In this document: positions 36,801 to 49,705 of the stretch, piece after piece
Numbering within the stretch: the first letter of the stretch is position 1
How the letters are laid out: each line of letters opens with the position of its first letter
Assembly (NCBI GenBank): GCA_038496675.1
Contig: CM076648.1
Span: 12,609,152-12,673,151, forward strand
DNA: 64,000 nt
From: Rachycentron canadum
Lineage: Eukaryota > Chordata > Actinopteri > Carangiformes > Rachycentridae
Direction: 5' to 3'
The notes under the pieces: model-generated
Database searches by the model: none
Told to the model about the DNA's origin: nothing
Seen by the model: the letters and a program-made list of their open reading frames with translations, nothing else
Position numbers and translations under genes: made by a program

Positions 36801-38810
36801 AACATACTCTTAAATGTCAGAGACTTCCAGACATCTTTTAATTGTTCAAGAGCACATCTTCCATGATTGCTTACACTGGAAACACTGCATTTTCTGTCTG
36901 ATAATAAAACATTGTCTGTATAATCTTAGCCTATATACTATAGGCCATATATTAAATTCCTCTATCAACATATTAGACTACTATTATTATTTCCTGTGTT
37001 GATTTTTCCTAGAGATTTAAATATTTCACACAAAATTACATTTAAAAAATTACACAAATAAAGTGAAAAATGCCTATGCTTGCACTTATAGTTTATGAGC
37101 TCTGTGATTCAGAAGGACCTTGATATCAACCCACTTCACTTGGAGGCGAGTCAGTTAAAGTGGCTGAGACACTTGTTAAAGCTGCTTCGTGGACAGTGGT
37201 CCTTGAATATGTTTGTTGACTACTGACTGAGGAGACCTCGAGGCTGATTCAGGACACAGTGGAGAGTTTGCATCTCCCATCTGTCCCAGGAACTGTCTGG
37301 AAACCCCCAGGAGGAGCTTCTGGGGAAAAGACATCTGGGTTTCTGTAATTTCTGCCTTGTAGGTCACATGGTGCACTGATTAAAGAAAAGATAGCAGAAT
37401 TTCAGGTTTGGATTTTGGCAAAGTTTGTTTTTACGACTTGTGCTGGTTTTTACCCATTAAATTTTCATAAGTCCCACAGTATTTGGTACTAGTTATATAA
37501 AAAAAAATGGAGTAGTAAAGTATTACCTGCTAGTTATAATTCAAATTTCATACAAAGAAAGTAGGAAATGATGTAGTAGGTAAGAGACAAATTGTTCTCC
37601 TATGGGCAGTTTTACACCCTGTATCAGCAGTATAATCCATCATTACTCCACTCTTGTCCAAATTGCTCGCTAAAACTGATAAAGTTAACTAGTAAAACTT
37701 TGTGCTTCTATCATTTTGTCTCTTTTGCTGTTATCAAGTACTTGTAGTGTGTGATGTAGTGTATACCACCAAAGGCTAAAATACAAGCTTGTTTATTATT
37801 CACTACATTCTTCTATTAAAGAGTGAGATGAAACAGTGAGTTAAACTGTTTTTATCATATGTTATATTTGCTGAAAGACAAAAGGACAGACTTGTGTTTC
37901 TGTTTTGTTTGATCAAATGTATCTGTAAATTCTTGGGTTGAACTATACACTATGGTGAAGAATGTAATACTGCACTATTACAGGAAATTGAGCTTTGAAA
38001 ATGTAAGATAAAATATTATAAAAATGGCTGCTCACTAAAGTTTTGAGTGTTTCTTTTGATCTTGTTTTGTCAGTGGGAACCAACGATAGAGCCACACACA
38101 CAACACTACACTCACAAAATTAGAACTTCAACTGTTGGGCAAGGAAGAAGCATTGATTCAACACATAAACAAAATATTAGAAATGCCTTTCAGTGAAAGC
38201 ACACAACATAAAACTGCAATCAAAACAGCACAACAAACACTTATTGTGTAGCTGCAGTGTTACATTGAATTACATCATGCATGTGCTTGTTTTTTCTACT
38301 CACTTGGTGTATATGCAGATAAAAATCAAGTGGAATTATATCTTATCCCAAGTAGGTCTCAGGATAAAATATAATCCCACTTGATTGTGTCAAGTCAGTT
38401 TTATTCATAAAGCCCAATATCACAAGCTTTTCTCCAGGGGAGTTACACAGTGTACTGCACACGACACCCTATTGACAACTATCCTTAGAAACTACAACAA
38501 AATACTTTAACAGCTAAAAACAGCAAAGGAAGAAAACAGGCATGCTGTGTGCAAAATGGAAAAATCTGTGAATTTGTGAGTTTAAAGGTGAATTTCCACC
38601 TCTACTGACAATTAAAACAATTTGTTTTATTTGTTTCTGATTAAGCAATCTCTTAATCCAGGCATCCATGGTGAGGACCTCCTATAATAACAAGGCAGCA
38701 GTGGAGGCTCCATATTACAAATAAAAACATATGCGAATGCTGATACTGCTACGAATACCTAAATCAGTCTTGACCTATTCGTATTCATTTATGCATGGCA
38801 CCAATCAAAG

Positions 38811-38811
38811 N
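38811..38811. other. Ambiguous base (n) at palindrome edge
   Basis: This is the only non-ACGT base in the window, immediately after the last palindromic base. It probably marks a contig join or an unresolved position. Sequence to its right (ccctcagtcagcag) has no counterpart just left of 28793, so the true neighbour of 33801 and of 38812 is unknown. Confidence 0.95.
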
Positions 38812-40579
38812 CCCTCAGTCAGCAGTGTGGTGCTAAATTCCCCTATTATATGATGTGTATGATGTTCCTCTGCTACCAGCAGACAGAATTTCTTGACTTC
38901 CTTAGTTTGCTTTTCTTCTTGGAAACCAATTCTATATGAATTAATCCCTATTTGCACATTGAAATTAGAAATTGTATAACATAAATATGTAAAATGTGAT
39001 GAAATAATTTGAAATTGGCAGAACAGCTTCTGTAAATCACATACCCCAGTAATGAGGAGGATTTGGTATCACTCTGACGATTCAGACAATAAAGCTGCAG
39101 GGAAAGTGACGGCAAACAAAACAAATTATTTATTCTTGATGTTCACGACAAAAACATCCTGTCAAATGTTCGGATAATTGCAGATAACTGGCAAAATCAA
39201 GTTCTCAATCATACATACTGCTTCAGCCAATCCATCATTCATCATAACCAACTTTTTTTTTTGTTTTGTTTATATAGTTGATGTGAAACAGATGGTGTCT
39301 GGGATCTGCTCTTATCTAACTGAAGAGATGTCTTTAAGATTTTGTATTTTCAAGTTGCAAGAAATTTACTTTCTGACTTCTGATAAATAACTAGATCAGT
39401 GTTTTTGATAAAAAAAAGTTTGGTCTCTGAGTGATGCTTTGCACCTGGGTGGTGAAATGTTTCTCTCACTCCCATGATTAAAATCCCATGAAGTCCAGGA
39501 GTTATTTGTTTGCTAAATTGGAGGCTGAAAATCAGTCATTGAACTTTTTGTTTCCTCCTCTCTTATACGTCAAAATAACAATAATGCCGATGCATTATGG
39601 TTTCCATGTACCTGAAGATGATCTTTTCTGTCTACTTAGCGCTCAGTCTTTCTGTCTTTTGAAGTGGCAATTAACCACAAGCCCCTGTCCAATATTTCAC
39701 GGTTTCTTAATGCCACAAATAATCTCATCTCATTTCTGTAGCTTGGCCCCACCCCTCTTACCTCATGTCATTTGCCTTGCTGCCTTTAGTTTTATCACAT
39801 TCCTTCCCCGCTAAATATACAATATCAGCATCTTCTCCCTTAACATTTCCATTACCTCTTCCTGTCTTTGCTTTTGTGTTATGTTAAACCAGAGAAAGAA
39901 ATGTGAATAATTTTGGCTCTTGGGTAAAAGGAAATATCCCATCTTTGAGGTGTGAGTAGAAATTGGTCACACGTGCTCAGTAAAAGAGTTAAATCCTCTT
40001 ACTTTTCTTTTCTTAAAAAGCATGACTAATTCACTGGAATAGTCTTGTGCCTGCACCTACACAGAGATGTCAGTCCACAGTCACTGCTCCCTGTGTTTAG
40101 ATGTTTAAAAGGTAATGTCTAGTTTGTTTCTGTGACTGTTATTGTTGCATCTAATGTTCAGTCCTGACAGGCGAGCTTTTCCACTTTTGGCCTCAACCCA
40201 GTGCTGACTGGCAGGTGACTAATACACCGGCTGGACGCATTCAGGCCTGGCAATGCTGCATCAACCCATCTGCCAAATGTGGGTGGGCATGCACTGAATC
40301 AGGATTAACTGGAGTTTCTCCAAACCTTTTAAGTATGTGGATTAAAGACTGTTGACATATTTACGATTGGTATCTCATCTGGTCAAGTTTCTCTGGAAAG
40401 CAAAGGATTAGTTGATGACTCAATTAGTCAGTTTAATAATGACTTAGTAGGCAGCAATTTTAAGTCAATTGTTATGCAAAAGTGCCAAATAGTTGATGCT
40501 TCCAATTTCTGGTTGTGTCTGTGGATGGGCTGTTTCTCTATTTAATGTCACTGGTTCTGGTTAATTCAAATCTCTATTT

Positions 40580-40872
40580 CAAAATGAAGCTACAGTAAGC
40601 AGCTGGTTAGCTTAGCTTTGCTAACATTGGAAACAGTGGGAAACAGCTAACCAAGACTCTGGTCCACCTGCCAGCACCTCCACAACTCGCACATATCTTG
40701 TTTGATTTGAAAACCAAAGTGGGTTGAATCTGTCCTGGTTCTTTGGCTACCTCAAAACTCCAGCTTTTATGTTAAGATAAGCCAACCATGCTGCTGGAGG
40801 TATCTTAAAAAGCAGCCTTTTGAGTGGTATCAATATTCTGATCTAACTCAGGGCAAGAAAACAAATATGCAT
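40580..40872. repeat. Dispersed repeat, 'GTTAGCTTAGC' family, near full copy
   Basis: It starts agctggttagcttagctttg, continues gtgggaaacagctaaccaag and tccacctgccagcacctcca, and ends with gagtggtatcaatattctga and gggcaagaaaac. It shares its right half with the partial copy at 18601 and its left half with the copy at 56040. Confidence 0.8.
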
Positions 40873-43800
40873 TTTCTTTTCTATTCCATTATGGTTCAGT
40901 AAAATTGAGATAGATTTGTTTTATTATTCCATTTCCACATTTTATAGACTAAACTATAAACTGCAACCCTAAATAAATTGGTATAGAATGTAGAAATGGG
41001 CCTTTTCATTGTGTATAAGATCTTCGTGTTTATCCTGACAGTATTAGACAGACAGATATGGGTTATAAATAGAAAAGGTGAGACTGGGTATAGTAAAGAA
41101 GAATGTGCAACATTTTTGGCTCTCACACACTGCAGTCAAATTGGAGTGCAATGTTTGGATGGTTGGAGATGGCAAGTGTGTAAGCCACAGTGGAAAGACA
41201 GAAGATGTGTTGAATATGAAATTCTGTTGACTCCAATGTTGCCTTGTAAACTTCACATGAAAGATTTATTGATACTGTATATTGTGTTCAGTGGAATGAA
41301 AAAACATACTGCATCCATGTTTGAACGGATGCCTTTTCCACTGTATCTGAAACTGCTAATAAAGATTGTAGTTTTCTATCCAGTCTAGTCTGCTGCATTT
41401 TTGCCACAGCAGATTTACTCAGAGCCAGGAGAAAGACAAGACTACCTGCAGTCTTCTGCTGTTTGTGACTGTGATGGATTATGTGTTTAGAGAAAGAATG
41501 AGACAGAGTTAGAGGGCGGTAAGTCCTTGTTTGCCCTGCAGGGAAACAACATTGAAAGTCTGCAGTATACAGTCTCTGTCTCAGGAAGCCTCTACTGTTC
41601 TTGCTTTGTTGCTATTACTAGTTTATTTAAAAGCACATACAGTGACACATATCTCTACATAATCCTATTTATATATTTTATGTACAGTTAATGTCATTTA
41701 AATCAAAGCGATTCCAAGACAACACTGAACCAACTGTCTGACTTAATTTTGTCAGCAATTGTATGACTGTTTGTTCCTTTTCCTTTGTATAGACATACTG
41801 TAAAGTTTGCGTCTTAGGCACACCACAGTTATGAATTCGCACTGCAGTATAGCACTACCTACCTGATGCAACAGAAACTGTTCACATCAAATCACCAAGA
41901 GCAGTGGACAATGAGAAAAGTCCAACAGCCGATGATGTAGGATGATGATGTAGGACACTATATACCAAATAGGGAGTGATTTTGAACACAACCTGCTGTT
42001 GTTCCAGTTCTACTAATGCACAGACAGAATAGTCTTATTGATCCTCTCCAAGTTTTGGCAAGAAAGAAAAAGAAATAAGTAAGTTTAAATTTTATAAACC
42101 TCTTATATTTTACCTCATTTTAGTTTAGCCTCCAGTTTGGCTGTTTCATTCATAAGTTAGTATGATGTAGTGACCTGATACTAGTATGGAGAGATTTAAA
42201 TAATGGAAAGGTACATCAGTCTTTAAGGTGAAACGGTCACTGCACTTGTGAGGTATCAGGCAGTGAGAGACTCTAACATGAGCAGCTACTTTATGCTCAT
42301 GTTCCCACATGGAGGAAGCACAAATTGTACAGAAGTACAGGTTTGGAGCAGGCTTGTGTGGCTGAGCTATGGTCTGAATGTCACACAGTGTTTTCCAGTA
42401 GCTCTGACTACGTATGTTTGCAAAGATTGATACAGTCTGACTGTTGAGTTTATTCTATGTAGGACAGCATTTTTTTCCAAGTTATTAAATTGTCACAGGA
42501 ACTATATTTCTGTCCAGAGAACATAGAACCACAAATGTTTACAACATAAATAATTGGATAATTGGATAATATGCCCTTAAATTTTACACATTCATGGATC
42601 CCTGAAGATGAATCCTACAGACTTTGATGATCCCCTGGTTTGTCATTGATAGCAGAACAGCAGCAGATTCAGTGGTCTCTGCATCTACCCAGGATGTATT
42701 CAGGAACAGGAATAACCTAACAGCTGGGCAGAGCATGTGGAACAAACTCTCTATAACCTAGGAGTGTTTCATTTTGCGTTGTATTACGGTCTAGAAAATG
42801 AATTCATTTCCACGGCTGCTCTACCCTTCCTATGTAATGCATTAATCGACTGAGCTACAAAGGTTTATCTCGACACCAGCGAGTGCTCGACCTATACTGT
42901 ATGCCTCAAGAATATTAACGCTGCATCTGTGCTGGGAAAATCTTTTTCTTTTTTTTTTTCTTTTTCTTTTGTTGTTTTCAACAGAAATGAGACACTACTT
43001 TACGTTCCCATGAGTGTTTCGAGCTAGGCATGTTTTTAGCTCTCATATAACAGTGTGGGTTCCTTTGAAGATACTGGAAAAAAAATGGCCATGACCACAC
43101 AGGGCAGATGTTTCACCTCGGTCACTTCAGTGGTGGTGTAGTGTGACTCCAGTGCAGCCATTAACCTTTAGAGTGACAGGTTGAACACAGAGCATGTCTC
43201 TGGCCTGATCCGAGGGATATGCTCATCCCTCTCCTGCTGTACAGGCCTGGGACATGAAAAACAATCATTCATGTTTGATTTGTAAAAATATGGAGCCATC
43301 ATGTTCCATCGCCACCACATTTCTTATCTCAGTTATTAACGTTGCTACAACCATCTCCTCCTGCTTCCACTGGATACATGAATATACACATGCTGCACAT
43401 ACAAGACACTAGTATGAGTAGTTAAATAATATGTAAAGTTTGCTAATTATACAATATATGACATTATTTATATATTACATATTTATTTATTAATGTAAAT
43501 GTATGATATATTTCTCAAAGAAATATACAAATGAGTCAATATTTTCCCACCAGAATTTCATGGATGTTTATTCCTGGCTGTATGGAGAAGACTTGAAAAC
43601 AGTGTTTAAACCTTAAGGTTGTGGATACAGCTCCAGTTGTTTCACTAAATGCCCCAAAATGACACGTTCATGTTCAAGTAACGAAGCACCAGGGGTCAGG
43701 GTAGTAATGAAGGGAGCAAAGGTGACATCTTTAGAAAACAACAAAGTCTGTGGACTGAAAATGGGTTTATTTACCATTTCAAACTGACAGCTAAGGTCAT

Positions 43801-44769
43801 GTTTTTTTAACCACAATTTTTCCCAAACTTCCCAAATCACACGTTAATATTCTCACCTTGATGACGACCGACCTTACTAAACCTAACCTACCTAACCATA
43901 CTTAATGAGTCATATTAACCTGAACCACAATATTTCCCTAAAACCTCAACAAAACACCAGACCATTGTCACATTATTGTTCAGCTGTTATAAAGATAAAA
44001 ACAAGTTAAACAAACACACTAAGCTTTTACTTTTGGTGTCTAGTGAAAGTTTTCTCAGGATGAGGGAACTCAGACTCATGACCTTGTGTTTGTGTAAATA
44101 TACACAGTAATGTTGCCAAGAGTTTAGTGCTCTAACATGTCCACACAGAGCATTTCAGCCAGTGATTTATTTTCCAACCATTTTAATAGTTGGCAAAAAT
44201 TAGCTGGTCTTGAAAATAAACTCTGATCTCTGATCCTTACATACAGGGAGGTGTTTGGAAGCTATTTTATGTAATGTCAGTTCACGTTTGTTGGGTGGAG
44301 GAAAATTATGTTGGGTTTGTGTATAAAACATTTGAGAGAAAACGTGATGGATGGTTGTGGTGAAGACTGACTGGCACTAGAGAAATATTAGGCATGAGGC
44401 ACACCAGGGTGTGTGTTGTCCCCACTGGTTTAACTTCCAGGACAGTTTAATTTGACAAACGTCTGCATGTCTGTTTATCTGCAAGTGGGTGTGTGATTTA
44501 CAGTACCATTTCAGTGACGCACTGATGGCCAAAGACTTCCTAGGGATGAATTTGAACACACTCTCACACATGCACACATATAAACACACACCTATGCGCT
44601 CCACATCTCCAGATATCTGGCTAACGATGCACATAGCACATACTCATCATAACTGTAGACTTTCCATTACGATCTCATAAGTACAGTAGGGCCAGCGGGA
44701 CATCAGTGAAAGGGTTTATGAGGGTGCTCTCTGTGACAGCCTGTGACCCTGACAGGCAATAAATATGTC

Positions 44770-44806
44770 AGAGAGAGAGAGAGAGAGAGAGAAAGAAAGA
44801 GAGAGA
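44770..44806. repeat. (GA)n microsatellite
   Basis: About 11 GA units, then imperfect GAAA/GAGA repeats. Confidence 0.9.
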
Positions 44807-44899
44807 AAAAACAGACATCTCTACACCGATGGAATAAAGATTTATAACTAAACAAAAAATCTAAACTATACCCAGTGGGTGCGTGACATTTTTTTTATT

Positions 44900-45090
44900 A
44901 AATTATCCAATTAATGAAGTGATGGGAAGGCTGTGCATTAGACCAGTTTAGGAGGTAATGTTGGATCTGTCCAGCCCAATTTAGCCTTCAAATAGTTGGA
45001 CATTTTTCATACAGACCTAAATGGACAAATTAATTCTCTAATTAGGAGTGAAATCTGCCCATTAGCAGTCTCTGTTCCTGGCTCTGTAGC
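44900..45090. promoter_or_regulatory. Unique block with homeodomain-type sites, possible conserved element
   Basis: Repeated TAATT cores (attatccaattaatgaagt, caaattaattctctaattag) occur within a non-repetitive stretch between a (GA)n tract and a (TG)-rich tract. This is typical of developmental enhancers, but the evidence is compositional only. Confidence 0.25.
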
Positions 45091-45503
45091 AAGCAGGCAT
45101 GTTAAGGTGTGTGTATGTGTGTGTGTTTGTGCATGTAGAGTATTAGTGGCTGTGAAGTAAAGTTTTAGTTAGTCTGTAGCTCCATGACTTTTGAATAAAT
45201 GGCACAGTTCTCATTACACAATGACAACTATCCAAACATTAGTAACATTGGACCATTTTCAGTTTTCAGGGTTGATGTAATGAATGAATTGCCAGAATGT
45301 GTTTTTCAAAAGAGAAGTAATGGTGCTAGTTTAAAAACTAATACAGCAAAATGACAACAATGTTTTTGGCCCTGGGTTTTCATTTTGTGTCGGTGCCTTA
45401 AATGTGGGCTGTAGTTTAACATGTTGGACCACATGCACTCATGTCAGACTGTTTGTGAACTTTCCCCTACATGTCAAAATACAATACTACAACACTAGTG
45501 TTA

Positions 45504-45521
45504 AGTGTGTGCGTGCGTGTG

Positions 45522-45553
<32 letters not shown>

Positions 45554-45579
45554 TTCGTGTGTGCGTGTGTGCGTGTGTT
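45504..45579. repeat. (GTGC)n-rich purine/pyrimidine alternation
   Basis: A tract of GTGC/GTGT units with a single break (gcgttcgtg). It is the most CpG-dense simple repeat here and a strong Z-DNA candidate. The Cys/Val/Arg-rich frames across it are artefacts. Confidence 0.95.
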
Positions 45580-47874
45580 GGCGTGATGGCTTATTGCTTT
45601 GGCTCCAGGCAGATGATGCTGGACTCCTCCTGAATACTAAATCATGTCGATTCCCTTCACCTTTTTCTTTCAGCTTTTTCCATGAAAAAGCCAAAAGTCA
45701 TTTTAGTCTTTCCTTATTTCTAGAAACAAAATTGCTACTGTGTAAGACAGTGTTTGATATAAACAGATTAGACATATGATGTCAGGCAGCATTTTCAAAT
45801 TCTCTCTTGCTTGGATATTTGTAACAAGAACAATGGTTTTCTGGTTTACACACCCACCACTATGATGCCCTCTGAGGCTATTAAATGTTTAATTCATGAA
45901 TAGCTAACGAGAAACAAAAGCAGTCTTCTGTGGTTTGGTTGTCTTTTGATCATAATGATCACACAGGGGATTATTTATCGTGAAGTTGTTTGTGGTATGC
46001 TGTAAATATAAATACAGAAGGAGGTAGTACCATGATTGTATAGCTGTACATGTGTGAAAATGAGTGTGTAGCTACTTATTATCTGCACATGTAGAAGTGC
46101 AAGTACCTTGGGATGATGATCATTATTATAGCTTTGCATTTTTTTCTCAGTATGTGCAGAAATCCTAATATAGCCTCAAACATCAGGAAATGTCAGCTGA
46201 CATAAAATGCTAAACATCGTGTGTGTCCACACAGTAAACTATAAACCAGCACCATCTGGTTTGACTAACCAACCAAACATAGTCACACAAACACAGTTAT
46301 CAACAGCTTTCTGTCATGCACATAAACACAGGCAAACAAACAAGCCAGTGTCATACAAAAGCTGATAATCTTGAATGTATTAATGTCATTATGTGTTTGC
46401 TTATCATCTACACACAAGTTTTATCTGTCAGACCATTGAGCTGGGCTTTGCAGACTTTCAACACTGATCAAGATAATTACTGAACGCAGACAGAGTTTCT
46501 GAGAGTCCTGAGGAGCATCAGTGATAAAGGCCATAAATATATCCCTGCAGTCTGCCCCACTCTAGACTTTATCTATCTATATAGCCTAATTTTTTGTTTT
46601 AATCCTTTTGTGTGTATCATAAAAAAACATTGTTATTGTACTGTCATTGTACACATTTCATTCATTTTAATTACCTCCTGCCTTTTAATTAAAGAAAATA
46701 CTAAAATATTTGTAGGCAGTTTCTGTATCACTCAAAAATCATCTTCAGAGTAAAAGACACCATCAAACAGTTAAGATATTAACATTCCTCCACCATGTCC
46801 CACACTGTTTTACTGCTGCTGTTTCTTAACTTCCAATGTTTGGACTGTTAACCTTAATCAGATAAAAGTAGAAGGCAGTGTTATTTTAGTGTTATTATTA
46901 TTATTATCTATTTTTTTTTTTTACAACTCTTATGTACACTATGTGTACCTGTTGTGATACTTAGCCACATACCTGCTGAAGGTCTAGGCTATCTAGGTCA
47001 GACTATCAAATGTAATTTGACATTAGAGCAGTGAGCAAGATCATTTATTCGTTGGAGAAGAAAAATGTTTTTTTTCTATGTGTTTTGTTATCCTCTTCAG
47101 TCCCAAAATGAAAATAAAAATTTTCAAATGCCAGATTGACAACATACAGTAATGATAAAATCATATCCTCCAAGAAATTCACTACAGTCATTCAAACCTC
47201 AAGCACACACACAAAATGGTGCTTTTCTTTTAGCTATTGTCAAGCAGCACAAGTGGGATTCTCCCTCTCCTGTCACATTGCTGCCAATCTCTTTCTATGG
47301 AGAACAGTTAGAGCTGTGTGTGACATTGCAGTGATTGTGTTTGGAGCAAGTGGAGGCATTAGAGGCAGGGTCCACCAGTTTATATTCCACAGTTGACTGA
47401 ACAACTAGTTCTCTGCGGTCACTTGTCAGGGACTCAAGACGTAATTGTGGTTTGCACACAATCATGTCAGCCATATTTCACAGCTGAGTGAGTTGATACT
47501 GTGGCATGACTGTGACCACTAACTCCACTGTGGCAGGCCTGGTTTATAGCTGCTCGTCCACTGGGTGCAGGAAACCACTGTGAACAGACTTTTGACCATT
47601 GATGTCTGGGGGAAGCATGTGATTGAAGAAAGGACTGGAACACTATGCTATACAGCTACTGTAAGCACCCCTATGAAAACAAGATTAGATTTCCTTGGTT
47701 GTGCATTATCACAAAAACCATCTTAATCTCATTTGCATCTTTCTTAGCAAATAGTGCTGACATCAGAAATGGCAGAAGAAAATATTCAGGTGTCACTGTG
47801 AACTCACAAAACACCTTTTTTGGACATAACTTCATTAATAACAAATTCACATTACATTAATTTTAGATCATTTA

Positions 47875-48025
47875 AAACAATTAGAGATCATTTTGTATAT
47901 TGTGGTCCCACCACAATATACAAAATGGCAAGGCAAGGCAAGGCAATTTTTGTATAGCTCATTTTTACAAACAATTTTTTTGTCTCAAAGGGCTTTACAT
48001 AGCATACAATGATCTCTAATTGTTT
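47875..48025. repeat. Nested inverted-repeat element with short-repeat core
   Basis: The outer arms are identical 18-bp inverted repeats (47875-47892 and 48008-48025, aatgatctctaattgttt in the right arm). An inner perfect 17-bp hairpin follows (47890-47906 and 47910-47926, three-base loop). The rest (about 47927-48007) is a copy of the common fish 'ggcaaggcaagtttatttgtatagc...caaagtgctttacat' repeat, here read as aggcaaggcaatttttgtat through caaagggctttacat. The arrangement looks like a small non-autonomous transposon or a repeat inserted into a hairpin. Confidence 0.7.
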
Positions 48026-49099
48026 GGAAGATATCATTCCTATAAATTCCTCTCCGGAAGAGTTGAGATGGCAAAGTAGGGAATGAAGACTGGCTGAAAA
48101 ATCTGACTGACTGAAAGTATCCGTGTTTGCTGTGTTGATTTGTAGTGTGTACATATCTGTGCTTACAAATGTGGATATGCATGATTCATGCTTCCATGTC
48201 TGCATGTCTTGTTTTGAATATATGGATGAGCTGAGCTGGCATTTTTGGAGTATGAGCAAGATTATACAGCAGTTTCATCAGGCAGTGTTTGATCTTTCTC
48301 ATGGCAGACTTGTGTAAAGGAATATACCACACTAACTGCTGCTAAGGTGGGAAGATATGATTAGCAACATAGACACTCACTAGAGCTTTGTCATTGACAG
48401 GAGAAAATGGAGAAAACCCTGAAAGTGAACAAATACACAGGTATACACCATATACCCACTAAGAAAGCTCCAGGACGTCGGTATAACCACTTAAAAATAC
48501 CCATGAATATGTAACAGCATAGTTTTGTGACAATTCCTGCATTCAGCAATTTGTCTCTGTAAAAAATAAAAAATAAAAAAACAGGTGCTGTGGACAATGT
48601 GATATGACTACAAGTCTACAAATGGTTTGGACAAGTTTATCAATGAGCAGTAGACTGATGGTGCTTGCCTTCTACACATGTTGAGTGCAATGCAGTGTTA
48701 TCATGGCTTACCAGGTGTAGCACATGCCTGACTTGCCTGACTTTCTTGTCTAGCCAACCCACTAAAACAAAGTGCTGCTGTCTGCCATCCTTTGTAAATA
48801 GGGAGCTGTGAAGTATGTGAAGTAGTACGTAAAGACATAGTACCATGCAAGACATCACTAACACATACATGCACATACTGTATACAGACACAAAAAAATG
48901 GTGCCTGCTGATTCCATATCAGCCTCTATGTTTGCACTTGTGTGTGCAGCTTCTGTCTCCTTCTTCCTTAGAGGCCTGTTATTCCCTGACTTGACCCAGA
49001 TGGAGAGGCTTTAGTGGGAGATGTAGCCTACTGCCAACTGAGATGGGCCCCGCAGGACCACCTGTCAGGAGCTGCTAAAGGAAAACACAGAGACAGAGG

Positions 49100-49100
<1 letters not shown>

Positions 49101-49147
<47 letters not shown>
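49101..49147. repeat. (TG)n microsatellite
   Basis: About 23 TG units. Confidence 0.95.
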
Positions 49148-49149
<2 letters not shown>

Positions 49150-49692
49150 CAGACACAGAGTCGAAAACAAAAGTGCATGCGTGCGCGAATGTGTGAACTG
49201 AGGAAGACCGAGTGAAAGGTTTTGGGGTGGAGACACAGTGTACAAAGAACAAATCTGCAGGAAATATTGCACGGCTTCAAACAAAAGGAAAGCTCTAAAA
49301 AATAGCTTTGGGGTGGGATTACTCCCATTCAAATGTTCTCTGCAGGATTTTATGATTTTATGGTTCGATTTTGTTTTCATCTCTTTGGAAATGTTTTTCC
49401 AGAGATGGCAGGAGACCTTTCACATAAAGCTCCTATTTTACTCAAGTTTCACTAGCAAGCCCACACAGACCTGTGTGATTGGTGTTTCAGGAACTTCTAT
49501 TGATCCCTTTTCCTGTCACATTTTAAGTGCTTTAGGAAAAATAAACAGCAAGAAGAAGAGAAGAAGATAGGGATAGGGATAGTAGCACTTATGTGATATG
49601 ACTGTATGGCACGAGGACAAAGGCAGAGTCAGAAGCTTTAGTTTTGTTTTGATAAATTTTCCTTGGTCCTCAGCCAAGAAAAAATATTCCCC

Positions 49693-49705
49693 GTTGCTAG
49701 GCAAC
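49693..49705. promoter_or_regulatory. RFX X-box-like palindrome
   Basis: gttgctaggcaac is an exact symmetric X-box half-site pair (GTTGC-TAG-GCAAC). It sits in otherwise unremarkable intronic or flanking DNA. Confidence 0.4.

Larger units (their letters stand above)
28793..38810. repeat. 10-kb perfect palindrome (probable assembly fold-back)
   Basis: Bases 28793-33801 and 33802-38810 are reverse complements of each other. Any position x pairs with 67603 minus x. This holds at every place checked: the outer ends (ctttgattgg against ccaatcaaag), the (TG)n tract at 32810 against the (AC)n tract at 34770, and matching open frames such as 33133-33330 with 34273-34470 and 29219-29410 with 38193-38384. 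No indel or substitution was found, even in microsatellites. There is no spacer, because the centre is an (AT)n run. The right edge abuts the single n at 38811. Near-zero divergence over 5 kb, no spacer and a gap base at the edge all favour an assembly or read artefact over a natural palindrome. Confidence 0.97.
38812..47874. other. Non-coding stretch right of the palindrome
   Basis: Contains one dispersed repeat (40580), the (GA)n and (GTGC)n tracts and a unique block at 44900. A 130-codon plus-strand frame at 40996-41388 has no recognised domain or splice context. 43860-44000 is a CCTAACC/AACCTAA-rich stretch like low-complexity parts of fish repeats. Confidence 0.55.

Noticed and set aside
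33802..38810. Apparent second set of small genes (frames at 34273-34470, 34833-35018, 35055-35261 and others)
   Set aside because: They are exact mirror images of frames in 28793-33801 and exist only because of the palindrome. None resembles a known protein.
28793..38810. Natural inverted-repeat transposon or ampliconic gene palindrome
   Set aside because: No transposase, target duplication or gene at the ends, zero divergence, no spacer and an n at the edge. An artefact explains all of these better, pending read-level checks.
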